Below, in pieces: positions 1 through 10,830 of a stretch of 64,000 bases of DNA; position 1 is the first letter of the stretch, and every line of letters begins with the position of its first letter. The stretch covers positions 6,639,001 to 6,703,000 of the forward strand of contig OY756957.1 of the NCBI GenBank assembly GCA_963580455.1, written 5' to 3'. Origin of the DNA: Euonymus europaeus. Taxonomy: Eukaryota; Streptophyta; Magnoliopsida; Celastrales; Celastraceae. The translations under genes and the position numbers were made by a program. Below the pieces are notes generated by a model. It worked only from the letters and a program-made list of their open reading frames with translations. It was not told the origin of the DNA and made no database searches.

Positions 1-2170
1 ACATATGGTCTTCATCTTCGACAATAAAAGCTCCTCTTCCCAACATCTGATCGAAGAGAGATCACTTCCGTTGAAATTGTATCGTCGAGAGTAGTCCAAC
101 GACGGTGGTTTCTCCTCAATCCGCCGCCGAAAAAGGCCGGATCGAGGCAAAACGTTCGAAACACATTTTGCCTCAATCTGGACGTTTTTGACATCAGATT
201 GAAGCGATACTGGTGGCATTGGATTCGTGTCGGCCAAACGATTCCAACGCCACCAGTCTTACCTCGATCCAATGTCGAAAACAACTGCAGCAATGAAAAG
301 AAGTTTTGGATCGTCGTCGGAGCTTCGCGGTGTCTTTCAGGCTGCTATGGACCTCTGTTCTGGCTGTCATAGGTCGGGCTTTACTCCTCTCATAGTTGCG
401 CTTCTTTTGAGACCAACGATGATCATTTTGGTGGTCGGACAAAAAAGTTAAGCTAAAAAATATGAAATCATAGTTTTAAAACTATTATTCTCTGTATAAC
501 ATATATTTATCTGTAGATTCTTTATTTATCTTTAGAATCATTTTTTCTCTGTAAAATATAATTTTCTCTATACAATATACCCAAAGCTCGTATTCAATAC
601 TAAAACTCTATGTCCCAAAGTTCAGACAAAAAAGTCAGGCAAAAAAAATATGAAATCATAATTTTCGTTCTACTGTTAGTGCATAACTTTTTTTTCTCTT
701 TATAACCTATATTTCTCTATAGAATCTTTATTTCTCTGTAGAACTCTTTTTCTTTATAGAACATGTATTTCTCTGTAAAATCTGTATTTATCTTTAGAAT
801 CACTTTTTCTCTATACAATAGACCCAAAACTCAGATTCAATACTAAAACCATAAAAATATGAAATAAAAGTTAGGCAAAAAAATATAAAATCACAATTTT
901 CTTTCTACTGCTAGTGCATAACTCATTTTCTCTTTATAACTTATATTTCTCTGTAGAACATTTATTTCTCTGTAGAACTCTTTTTCTCTGTAGAACCTAT
1001 ATATTTTTGTAGAACCTTTATTTATCTTTAGAATCACTTTCTCTTCGTAAACTATCTTTTTTCTCTATACAATAGACCCAAAGCTCGGATTCAATAATAA
1101 AATTCTATGTCCCAAGTGATTAACCCAAGGTTCCGACATAAAAGTCAGGCCAAAAAATATAAAATCACATTTTCATTCTACTGTTAGTGCATAACTCTTG
1201 TTCTCTTTATAACCTATATTTCTCTGTAGAACCTTGATTTCTCTGTACAATTTTTTTTATATGTAATTTTTTTCTCTATTCGACAAACCCAAAGTACAGA
1301 TTCACTACTAAACATTTATGTCCCAAGTGATAAAACTCAAGGCTCGGATTCGTTAAATCCTAATGGACTCAAGGAACGGATTCACTACTAAAATATTAAA
1401 TGTCAAAAGTGCTAAACCCTAGGGTCCTAACTACTAAACACTAACGGGCTCGGATACCCTAAACACCAGGATTCAAACTTCCAAAATTGGTTAGAACTCT
1501 TTTTTCCTATAGAACTATTTTTTCTCTATTCGACAAATCAAAACTCAAATTCGCTATTAAAAACCTATGTCTCAAGTGATGAACTAGAAAGTTCAGATTC
1601 ACTAAATCCAACAAATTCTTACCATTGGAAGCACTTGAAGCAAAACCTACATAATGTGCTAATAATATCATTATAAAATGTACAGTGTTATTTTTCTCTG
1701 TAGAACCTTCGAAAATATTTTTTGACCAGGTAATCACTTTCCGATGATGGATTGAGGCGAGACCAGTGACGTTGGAATTGTCTGACCAAGATGAATTCAA
1801 AGCTACTGGTCCCGTCTTGATCCGTTTCTGGAAATTGCCAGATCGAGGTAAAACACGTTCTGATTGGTGCCGACTATTTTGACTTGGTTTGGAAGTTTCC
1901 AATGTCGGATCTTGACAAGTCTAGTGGCTTTGGATTTGTCTCGGTCTAACGATTCTAAGGCCACTAATCTCACCTCGATCTGACACGAGAAACGATCGGA
2001 TTGAGGCCAAATGTGTTATGAACGTTTTGCCTCGAATCGACAGTTTTCGATGTCTAATCTTGGCAAGGCCAATGGAGTTGGATTCGTCTCAACCTCACGA
2101 TTTCAATGTCACTGGCCTCTCCTCAATCCAAAGTCGGAAGCATCCGCAGCGAGAAAAATAAGTTTTCAAT
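1..2170. repeat. Diverged dispersed repeat with hairpin-forming blocks at both ends
   Basis: Related GC-richer blocks lie at about 90-300 and 1730-2165. Both contain text such as 'attgaggc', 'cgttttgcctc' and 'cctc(g/a)atcc', and both end in a similar 'gcagc...gaaaa' stretch. Within them, imperfect palindromes recur: 'actggtggcattgga' pairs with 'ttccaacgccaccagt' near 210-258, and 'tagtggctttgga' pairs with 'ttctaaggccacta' near 1921-1968. The short frames here read through these palindromes on both strands and look like chance ORFs. The blocks flank an AT-rich tandem array, so the whole could be one decayed transposon, but I could not name a superfamily. Confidence 0.5.
450..1310. repeat. 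Degenerate tandem array, about 235-273 bp period
   Basis: The phrase 'tactg(t/c)tagtgcataact' recurs at about 671, 906 and 1179. Each is followed by short 'tttctctgtagaac' modules and then by 'ctatacaatagaccca' and 'ggattcaata' phrases. That gives roughly three to four decayed copies with unequal spacing. Each large unit also contains smaller repeats built on 'tttctctgtagaacct'. No coding potential is visible. Confidence 0.6.
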
Positions 2171-2912
2171 CATATTTAATTGAAATAAAAATGACAAATC
2201 TGCAATTTCAAGTTTTGTCCTTAATTCAATAAATTTAAAAATCAGCTGGATCTTAACTAACAAAAAAAATTCAGCTGTCATTTTACTCTTAAAAGTTAGT
2301 AAATTTGGACCTAAGCCTAATTTTCCCATTATAATATTGATTAATAACGGTCGTATCGATTTGATTGTACCACTTGCTATGGTACTGATAAAATAATGTA
2401 TTATGCTAATTGTTAACTATTGTACTATTATAGGGTGTGTTTGGTAAACAATTTTGACAGTAGCATATAATTTAGTATGTATGCTGGTTGCTTTATGCTG
2501 CTTGAAATGCTGGCATATATGTTGTTATAAATGTTGTGGGTGTTTGGTTAAATTTTTCAGAGAAAAACATATATGCTGGTATAAATATTATGGCTAATTA
2601 CATGCAGGGGTATTAACATAAATTAATAACAAATAGATTTAAATTTTTTAAAAATAATCTTTACATTTTAAATACAACAAATTTTAACATTGTTAATAAT
2701 ATTAAAATATTATATATTTTTTATACAACTTTTCTTATTATTAATATTTAACATTTTTTTACATTTTATAAAAAAATTCTAACATTTCTAATAATATGAA
2801 AATATTTATATAATTTGTATACAATTTATCTAAATTTTGTTATTAATATTCAACATATTTTTACATTTTATTAAAATAATTCTAACATTTTGAATAATAT
2901 CAAAAAAAAGGG

Positions 2913-4865
2913 GGATTCACCAATAAGTCCTTTGATAAAAATATGTATTCCATTCAATACCTTCAATTTTCCAATATTCCATAACATCCTTTAAATAATT
3001 ATGGACAAAACTACCCTTATTCTAAGAAGCCCTTATATGGATGACATATAATGACATCATCAGATTCTTGTTATTTTTTTCTTTTAAAAACTTTAAAACA
3101 GTTTTATCTCTCAAAATATAAGTCGGATTTTTAAAAAATATATATATTCATAATCAGCACGAAAAACTCTTTCCAATGAGACTCATGATCGATATGTTTA
3201 AATGTTTATTTGTCAAATCCTCTGAATAAACTCAAAGTATTTCTCAAACTTATTTAGAATTCAGAGAATTTCTCAAAACTCACCAAAACCAATTAAATGA
3301 GTTTTTAAAATTAAGCAAAACATACATATGATTTCATAAAAATATATCAAAAAAATATATTGAATTTTTTAAAATCAAACAAAAAGCAACCAAAAATTCA
3401 GATGATTTCACAAACTTGTCTCAAATTTAGAGGATTTCGTAAAATTTAACAAAATAAATCAGATTTTTCTTGAAATTAAGCAAAAAAGTTTAGAGGATTT
3501 CATAAAATATATAATAAAAATTAGAAGAATTTTTGAAAATCAAAGAAAAAAAACCCGAAACTCTAAATCCTAAACCCCAAAATCCTAAATCTCTAAATCT
3601 TAATATCTTAAATCTCTAAATCCTAAACTTTAAACACTAAACTCTAATCTTCTAAACCCTAGAATCTTAAACTTTAAACATTATAATTAGAAATCCTCTG
3701 GATTTCCCAGAAATCATCTGAATTTTCCAGAAATCCTCTGAATGTTAACAGTTCGAATTTCCCAGAAATCCTCCAAATGTTAACAATTCTAGTTTTTATT
3801 TTGAACAAAAAATTTTATAAATAATTAAGAAGAATTTACAAAAATAAGAAGAAAATCATAAAATTTTACTAACTTATATTCGTAAACCCTAAATCTTAAA
3901 CTTTATGTCCTAAACCCTAAAATCCTAAATAATAAATTATAATCTCTTAAACAGAAAAACTTTATATCATAAACTCTAAAGACTAATATCTTAATCCTCA
4001 AAACCCTAAACTTTATACCCTATTACCAGAAATCCTCTAAATTTTTTATAAAACATTGAGAGGATTCATCAAAATCAAACAAAAAAACAACCAAAAATGT
4101 AGATGATCGGAGGATTTCTCAAACTTGTCAAGAATTCAGAGGATTTTACAAAACTCACCAAAACAATTCAGAAGATTTTTTGAAATTATGCAAAAAAAAT
4201 TCAGAGGATTTCTTACCCAGAATTTAGAGGATTTTCGCAAAAGTCACCAAAATGGCTAGAAATTGTTATGGTATTTGGTTTTGTTTGTAATATGAATTGA
4301 GTTTTATTATGATACTATTCTCATAAGTTATGGACTTTGGTTGTTAGTTAACAATATAATAAAATATTGACATTTATATTGAATAACGTTTTGTTAATGC
4401 ACAAGTGTTCGATTGTTGATTTCAATAATATAGTGATTCACAAATTTTAATGCATATATATAAGTTACTTAGTCAAGTAAATTTTATGCATGTGGGTGCA
4501 CTTGATTTTCAAGAAAAAAAAATGGTTGATCGACTCTTCAGTTTGATTCATCAAAAGTGAAAATATTAGTTTATTTTTAAAAATATATAGATACAAAACA
4601 TGATTTCATCTGACTTTCTGGAATTGTATTTATATTTATTTTATTATAATAATTATTTTCAAAATAAAGAGCAATCACATACTAATAAAAATAAAGATAG
4701 ATTTAAATGAGGGTAGGGTAAAATTGTCATTAAATAAAGTTAAAATTTAAAGTTGTCCTTATTGAGTGAAGGTTCAAATAATTGAGGATGTATTGGATTA
4801 CAAACTTTTCAAAAAGACTAAATGGAATATAAAGTTCATATAAAGGACTTATCACCAAATAATCC
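2913..4865. mobile_element. Putative TIR element nested inside the 2433-5166 element
   Basis: The left end reads 'ggattcaccaataagtccttt'. The reverse complement of the right end reads 'ggattatttggtgataagtc', so both share 'ggatt' and 'ataagtcc(t)tt'. Weaker similarity continues for about 100 bp ('tattccatt', 'catcct', 'aattatt'). Between them are many short phrases on 'cagaggattt' and degenerate 'ccctaaa' runs. A-runs flank both ends, so the duplication is ambiguous. Long imperfect TIRs suggest a Mutator-like MITE, but this is an inference. Confidence 0.45.
3555..4025. repeat. Degenerate telomere-like (CCCTAAA) tracts
   Basis: Two tracts, about 3555-3680 and 3885-4025, are built from variants of the plant telomere heptamer: 'cctaaa', 'tctaaa', 'ccctaga' and 'ctaaatc'. 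They sit inside the nested element at 2913-4865 and alternate with 'aaatcctctgaattt' phrases. They are not perfect arrays, so they are old interstitial sequence and not a recent telomere insertion. Confidence 0.55.
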
Positions 4866-5184
4866 AAAAAAATATATATTTTGCTATACAACTTCTCTAA
4901 TTTTTTTTTATTAATTTTTAACATATGTTTACATTTTATAATAAAATTCTAATTTTTTAATAGATGGGGTAGTTTTGACATTTCATGTATAATAGTCAAA
5001 AAATGCTAAGCAAAATGACAATTCTAGGAATGTCATTTTTAGATGTAAAAATGTTGAATAATATGTTAAATACCGAATTGCTGTTTGGTTAGGTTAACAT
5101 TTATCTGTAGCTTATATGTTACATGCTAATATGTATGCTGTTTAAAATTGTTTACCAAACACCCTCATAGTATGTTTATAATCA

Positions 5185-5519
5185 TGTAACAGCTAGCATT
5201 TCCACCTGTGTCACACTTTGTTCGCTATGAGCCCTCCTTAAGTACTCGTGCAAACTTATCTTCCCGGGAAGTCACCCATCCCAATATTGCTCTCACAGAA
5301 GAATGCTTAATTGCAGAGTTTTCAAGGGATATGGTGTCACTGCTCCAAGGAAAATTGATTGTGACATCTTAGGAAATTTGGCCTATTATAATCTGTATAT
5401 TCCCCCATTCCCAAGCGATGTAGGATTCAGAAACTTTACTCTCTTGTATAGCCTAGCTATTGGGCCTTGGGCCTAGCACAACCATACCCAGCCCGACTAT
5501 TAATACACAGGGTATCACA
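5185..5519 (-). mobile_element. Cassandra-like solo LTR carrying a 5S rRNA-like segment
   Basis: Read on the minus strand, this 335-bp unit starts TGTGATACCC and ends GCTGTTACA, giving TG...CA LTR ends. Inside, about 5245-5347, the sequence resembles a 5S rRNA gene in reverse. The plus strand has 'gggaagtcacccatccca' followed by 'atgcttaattgcagagtt', matching the 'GGATGGGTGACTTCCC' and 'AACTC..AATTAAGC' parts of plant 5S rRNA as I know it. 5S-derived segments in short LTRs are the hallmark of Cassandra TRIM elements. No primer-binding site, polypurine tract or matching 5-bp duplication was seen, so I call it a solo LTR. Confidence 0.7.
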
Positions 5520-5524
5520 AGTTG

Positions 5525-6430
5525 TACAAATTATGATAATATGTATGTATGTAAAGTAAAATCAAAATAAAGTTTCTTGGCTACTCATTAATGTCAAGCC
5601 TATTATATCGTACCGATACCTTGTAACATGGGCTTGTGAACTACTGTATAATTTGTTAAAACATATAACGAATTGTGACCCAATATATGACATGAGCATG
5701 ACTCGAAAGGCAACAACACAATTTTTAACCATAACAATTGTGATCATGTAAAACCTTGCATCCGTGCTTCTTCTTTGAAGTGCATCATAGTCGTAGCCTT
5801 TATACATTCTCGCTTCGACAATTGATCGAACATCTTGTGTTTTTTGAATTGTAATTGAAAATCATGTAAAATCCCCAGTGCTTCCTCACACGCTCTGAAG
5901 CCATTAAAATTCACAAAAACTTAGATTACAATATTGAAAAGAACCTCAATTCCATCATAACCAATAAAATCAATAATCATTGTAGTACTACTCCAATCAC
6001 CAAGAACAGATCGTTTCAAGGGTTTACCTTGAAAGGAGAAGATTCCATTTATCTAGAATTCAGTCTTCGCTGATTTTACTTCATCATTTCTGCTGTTCAT
6101 AGTATTTTTATCACATATGAGAGGCAAGGAGATCGGAGAGACTTAATATAGTGGGTTCTAAATTTTAATCGTGACCGTCAAATCAATTTAACGGCTCAAA
6201 ATGTACATCCGCAAATTATGGTCGTAAGTTATGTCCGCATGTGAGAAAAAAAATACTATATACAATACACCTATATCTATATACATCTATATTTATATAC
6301 GTAACAGTAAAATGAAATAAAAATTCATGTTCTAAGCGTTTTATTGTAGCCATGACATCTAGCAGGTTCTACCATATTAAGCCACTTGTAATTGTAAAGC
6401 TATAGGTATATATATGTGTAAGTAGATGTC
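5525..6430. other. Intergenic, no gene seen
   Basis: This AT-rich stretch has stops in all frames. The only frame of note (minus, 5562-5807) resembles nothing I know. A run of 'ctatatctatatacatctatattt' near 6270-6300 is low complexity. Confidence 0.5.
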
Positions 6431-7955
6431 AATTATAAACGGTTAAATTTTATTTCTGAAAAACAATATGAACCATTATTAATTTGATGATCCATTCCCT
6501 TCATGATAGCTTCGAGTGTACCACAAGATACCTCATGAAAGACTTGATTCCTATTAACCTAGAGCAACCATAAACCCACCACTATTCTTTCAATCGTTTC
6601 AATCTTCATTGTGCCCATAAGAGCCTCAAATCATTCTAGAAAAGACACTCCAAGATTAGCAACAAGAAGCTGTGAAACTCCCATTAAACTCCACATTTGA
6701 GAGGACATAAGATAGCTCAATATATGGGTGTTTGATTCCATCTCATCCAAGCAAACCACACAATTCAAGGAAACTGGAATGTGTCTCTAACTAAAATTTC
6801 ACAATACCACATGTCTCTGACTGAAGCAGCATTGTGGGATTTTGAGAAAAATGATTTCTTTCTTCCTCCACAAAATCTTGATTCAACGCATCATGGTGCC
6901 ACATACGTCTATCTAAATAAATCAAATTCGTAACAAGATAGAAATTTAGAATATAACCCTTATGGACTCGGATCAAGCTCGTAGTTGAAGTTAACCACCA
7001 ATCATTCTACACAAAGTTGATTTTTTCCACCCCTCACCCTCTATTTGCACCCCTTCAATAAAAGCTCTCTCCCATCCAGCAGCTAGACCATAAGAATGAA
7101 GGTTGAACTCTGCTATCCAGAAGGATTAGTTATGATAGTATTTACCACCCAACATTTGGGTTCCAAGACCCTTTCCATTTCGACAAATCCTCCAACATTG
7201 TTTAGTCAATAAAGCCAAATTAAACTTGTCAATATCTCGAAATCCCAAACCCCCCTCAAATTTTGACATACACATCTTCTTCCAACTCACTTAATTAACG
7301 AAGTTACAATTTGCATTCCCCCACCAAAATTGTCTAATCGGTGATGAAATATTATGACAGAGGGCTTGAGGGAGCCTAAAGCCTAAAGCAACTCATCACA
7401 TAAGTTGGGATGGATTGAAACACTACCTTAATCATAACCTCCTTACCAGCCCTAGATAAGCATTTACTTCTCCAAATGTCATTTAGGGAGCAGATGCCAA
7501 CACCCTGTCTAATTTTTCCTTGACCAAGCCATAATTCTAAACCCTCTGTTGCCAAGTATAGAATTCACCATATGAATAAACATCACCCAATTCGCACTCT
7601 TCTAAATGTTTTAGAACATTTTCCATTCTCCAGTTTGCCCGCCTACCTCCATCCACCTTTTTGGAATGATGCTAAATTTCATTGAAATCTCCCAAACAAA
7701 TCCCAGAAAGGCTAACTACTCTCTTCAGCCAACAGAGCAGATTCCAGATTTCAATACGACGATGAGTCTACGGGTGGCCATAAACACCAATAACCCTCCA
7801 AGCGTTCCTTCCATTCACGTCATCAACAACAACATCAATATGGTTTTGGGAAAAGGAATTAACCCGAACAATTTGACCCTCCTACCAAAACAACATTAAT
7901 CCACCACCCTGGCCCATGCTGTCAACAACAAAGACATTAATCTAGCAACAATAAT
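6430..7955 (-). pseudogene. Decayed LINE (endonuclease, RT tail and zf-RVT fragments)
   Basis: Conceptual minus-strand translation with many stops and frameshifts gives pieces typical of plant L1-type ORF2. At about 7900-7950 there is 'VFVVDSMGQGGGL', an apurinic endonuclease stretch. Text resembling 'GDFNEI' lies near 7680. Near 7215-7265 a fragment like 'EGGLGFRDI' and 'FNLALLTKQCW' matches the region after the reverse transcriptase. The stretch 6480-6790 resembles the C-terminal zf-RVT region. The catalytic RT core is missing, so the copy is internally deleted as well as mutated. No poly(A) or target duplication was found. Confidence 0.7.
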
Positions 7956-8124
7956 TGATTATTTTATTTATGATGAATTGCATAATGCATCTCATATGTG
8001 ATGAAAACATTTTGAATTTTGAATACCATAAATGTCACAACAAGATTGTCTAGTATATATATTAGCATTTAATGTACTATTTTAAAATCAACATATAAAC
8101 TATCATATATACTAATTTATTAAT

Positions 8125-8718
8125 TCTTTTAACAGTAGTTATCTCTTCTCTCTCGCCTCTCTCTAAAAACACAGCGGCACACCTCCTCTCCAGAGGAGGA
8201 GGCCTTTGCCTTCTCTCCTCCTCCTCTCTTCTTTATTTTATGCTTGTTGTGTTCCCTCTTTTCCATTCAATAAATTCCTGGTTAGGGATGATACGACTGA
8301 TGATTTATGTAGATCTGCTATGTTCTTGGAGGGAAGATGTTTCTTGGTGGTGGTTAGAGGTCTTGTGGCCTCAGATCTGGCTTTGGGTGGTTCTTATAGA
8401 TCTGATTTGGCATTTACAGGCGCCCGTCTTTAAATCTGCAGTGATAGTAGCAGACATTTCCAGATCTAGCCCTTTTTGGGTGTTCTCTACCATTGTTGTA
8501 TGGATTTTCTTCAAGGGTTTGGCTTTTTGCATGATCTTTTAGTTGTTTTTATCCCCTGCGTGGGTAATTGCTTTCTCCCCATCTAGTGGGGTTGTATCTC
8601 CATTTTGTGGAGTTGTATCTCCATTTAGTGGAGTTGTATCTCCTTCGGAAGCTTTTACTCCTTCGGGAGAGTTCTAATGGAAATTTATGTTTCTCTCAAA
8701 AAAAAAAATCTTTTAACA
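8125..8718 (+). mobile_element. Short poly(A) retroposon with 10-bp target duplication
   Basis: The insert 8135-8708 ends in an A run (about 8699-8708). It is flanked by the identical 10 bp 'tcttttaaca' at 8125-8134 and 8709-8718. This is the signature of target-primed reverse transcription. The interior starts with a CT-rich leader and an 'aggaggagg' region. Near the 3' end are three imperfect copies of 'gtggagttgtatctcc(att)'. Open frames of 75 and 100 codons inside have no recognisable domain. It could be a SINE-like or severely truncated LINE copy. Confidence 0.7.
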
Positions 8719-8769
8719 AATCAAGTCTTGGGTATATGTGTTTCCATCTAAAGAAAATAACAACTAAAA

Positions 8770-9203
8770 TAAAATAAAATCACTGAACGCAGTTCGTCGC
8801 CGAAAGGATTTTCAATCCCCATCGGAGTCGTAAAATAAATTTTCCTCCCGCAAGAGTCCATGCTCATATCAATTATTGGGACCCATATGAACATATGCTT
8901 GCTTTTGATTACCCATCCTCTTCATCTTCCCCTTTTCCACATATGTCATAACCTCCTTCGCATAGCTCACACGCATCCCAGTCCCAATGAAGTAGTGCTC
9001 GTACTGTGTCTTTTGCCTCATCCAGACAAATCCAGTCTCTCTAACTCTTCCACACTCTTCTAGATCATTCAACGGAAGTACCCCTTTGGAAATCCTAGCT
9101 CTTCGAGGAGCTCAATTGAATGACATAAACACTCTTCCGCACTGTACACGACCTCCGCTCCAGATTGCTCCTCTTGCTCTTGTGCTATTATGAGTGTTGT
9201 CAT
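8770..9203 (-). pseudogene. DUF538-family pseudogene
   Basis: Minus-strand translation from the ATG at 9203 gives an N-terminal part ending 'LLEELGFPKG' and then hits an early stop. Shifting frame at a G run (near 9087) resumes the family pattern: 'LPLNDLEECGRVRETGFVW', then 'YAKEVMTYVEKGKMKR'. A further shift is needed for the C-terminal 'KIYFTTPMGIENPF' near 8800. These blocks match the plant DUF538 proteins (small, about 150-170 residues, unknown biochemical role, often stress-linked). At least two frame breaks and an internal stop make a functional product unlikely. An assembly error in the G run cannot explain all the breaks. The gene abuts the retroposon at 8125-8718 on its 3' side. Confidence 0.75.
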
Positions 9204-9638
9204 GATTAAATCGTGACGATTTGGGATCTGTATGCGTTTGGAAGTTTTAGATATAGAAGAGGTAGCTATGGAGGTTAAGCAAATGCATGGTAAGTTTGTA
9301 GGGCGAGAATGAAAAATGTATAAGAATGTGTAGTTTTTTATTGGATTGTATTGATATATGTGTTGTGTTGATCTGACGGTATTGAAAGATGTGTTTTGTT
9401 GATCTTGATGAATATGTGACTTAACTTTTTAATAAAATATATATGACTCAATATTGATTTTGAAGAATAGATAGTTTGCAAATATTAAGATGAGAAAATA
9501 TACAAGCATTTATATTTTATTAATATGACTGCATTAAAAGATATATTTTACTTATGTAAATGAGTATTTGATTTGAATTGTTCCATAATAGAGCTGAGAC
9601 ATAGTATATAATAAAGTGGTTCCATAATAGAGCTGAGA
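9204..9638. other. Intergenic, AT-rich, no gene seen
   Basis: Only short chance frames and T-rich tracts are present. Phrases such as 'gtgttttgttgat' recur here and near 42450-42490 and 55060-55090, pointing to a low-grade dispersed repeat. Confidence 0.4.
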
Positions 9639-9646
9639 CATAATAG

Positions 9647-10822
9647 TAGGGGTGCACACCGGGTCGGGTTTCGGGTTATCGGACCGGGTTTGACTCGACC
9701 CGGTCACTTTTCGAATGTTCCAAACCCGGTCCGATAGCCCGATTTTAATGTACCGGGCTATCGGGTTCGGGTCAACTGTGTTACTGGTTAATCGGGTCGG
9801 GTTACCGGGTAACCCGGTTGCTATATGAATTTCTGAACCCAATTTTAAAGCCCATAACAGGTGTAATTAATTAGTTTAAATGTTTAATTATCACTCCTCT
9901 TCTCCTAATCTACTAGGAGATAGGGCAGCTAAAAAATAATTTGTGATATCATCAAATTTTATTTTACTATATCAGTAAACACATAGAGCATTTTAATATC
10001 TAAAAATAATAAAAATAAAAGCAGCCGTCCTGATTTGATCTCCTCCATTCCACCGACTCTGTATCTATAATAACAAACCAAACAAATTCAATTTATTCCA
10101 GATTTATTTATATTCGAGGCAGAAAGTGAGCGAGAAAGAGGAAAAAATACTTTTCATTGCTTTTTCTCGTCAATCGTCACAAACCTCTTTGCTTTTTCTT
10201 CTTTGATCCCTAAAAAGATATTGAATTTTTTACTTCGTTGATGGTTATTCAGATCAGAGTCTACAATGTGGACATGTTTTTGGGAATATTGAAGCACCAT
10301 ATTGGATTTGATGACTGCAATTTAAGATGAAGCGGCGATGAATTGTGCGGGAGAGACATGGAGGTTAGATCTGAGGGTATACAGTTAAGGTGCAACAAGC
10401 TTGCAGGGGCTCCAAGGACTCGCTTGCAGGTATGGTTTATAAGAGTTTGCGCCAGGCAGCCAGCATTCTGATTTGGACGTAGCTGCTGTGACGGCACGCT
10501 GTCTGCTCTTTGCTGCTGCTGCAAGTCTAGGGTTCGCGAATGCTTGCTGAATTCTGATAAGAAGACTGAGCTGAACAGCTTCAGTTTTGGGCCGTAACAG
10601 CCCAGTTTATGTTATTTAATTTTTTTTTTCAACCGGGTTATCGGTTGACTCGATAACCCGGAAATTAACAAAATTAAAATTCGAAACTTGGTCCGAAATA
10701 ACTGGATTTGGGTCGGGTATTACCCGATCCTTATTGGACCGGGTCGGATAGGTCCGATAAAGACCGGGTCAAACCGAGTTACCGAACCGGGTCAGAAACC
10801 CGGTACCCGGTGTGCACCCCTG
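9647..10822. mobile_element. Non-autonomous hAT-type element with exact 8-bp TSD
   Basis: The ends read TAGGGGTGCACACCGGGT (left) and CAGGGGTGCACACCGGGT (right, reverse complement), so 17 of 18 bases match. The 8-bp duplication 'cataatag' is exact at 9639-9646 and 10823-10830. An 8-bp duplication with (C/T)AGGGGTG ends is characteristic of hAT transposons. Both subterminal regions (about 9660-9840 and 10630-10810) are packed with CCGGGT/ACCCGG hexamers in both orientations. These look like the clustered transposase-binding motifs known for Ac-type elements. The central about 780 bp encode no transposase; an 87-codon minus frame there is unremarkable. Confidence 0.9.
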
Positions 10823-10830
10823 CATAATAG

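Larger units (their letters stand above)
2433..5166. mobile_element. Non-autonomous TIR element (outer of a nested pair)
   Basis: The left end carries 'gtgtttggtaaacaatttt' (about 2437-2455). The same 19 bases occur in reverse complement at 5144-5162, and 'gcatac'-type subterminal text follows on both sides. Matching AT-rich segments, such as 'acattttataa(t)aaaattctaa', lie at about 2760-2790 and 4930-4955. This fits one element later split by an insertion. No transposase frame is present. The target-site duplication could not be settled, so the superfamily is open (PIF/Harbinger- or hAT-like ends). Confidence 0.6.

Noticed and set aside
3555..4025. True interstitial telomere array
   Set aside because: The heptamers are too degenerate and interrupted. 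Listed as telomere-like tracts only.
5245..5347. Possible genuine 5S rRNA gene
   Set aside because: Too diverged and embedded in TG...CA LTR ends. A Cassandra-like LTR explains it better.
10261..10524. 87-codon minus-strand frame inside the hAT element
   Set aside because: It bears no similarity to hAT transposase (no BED finger or dimerisation motif).
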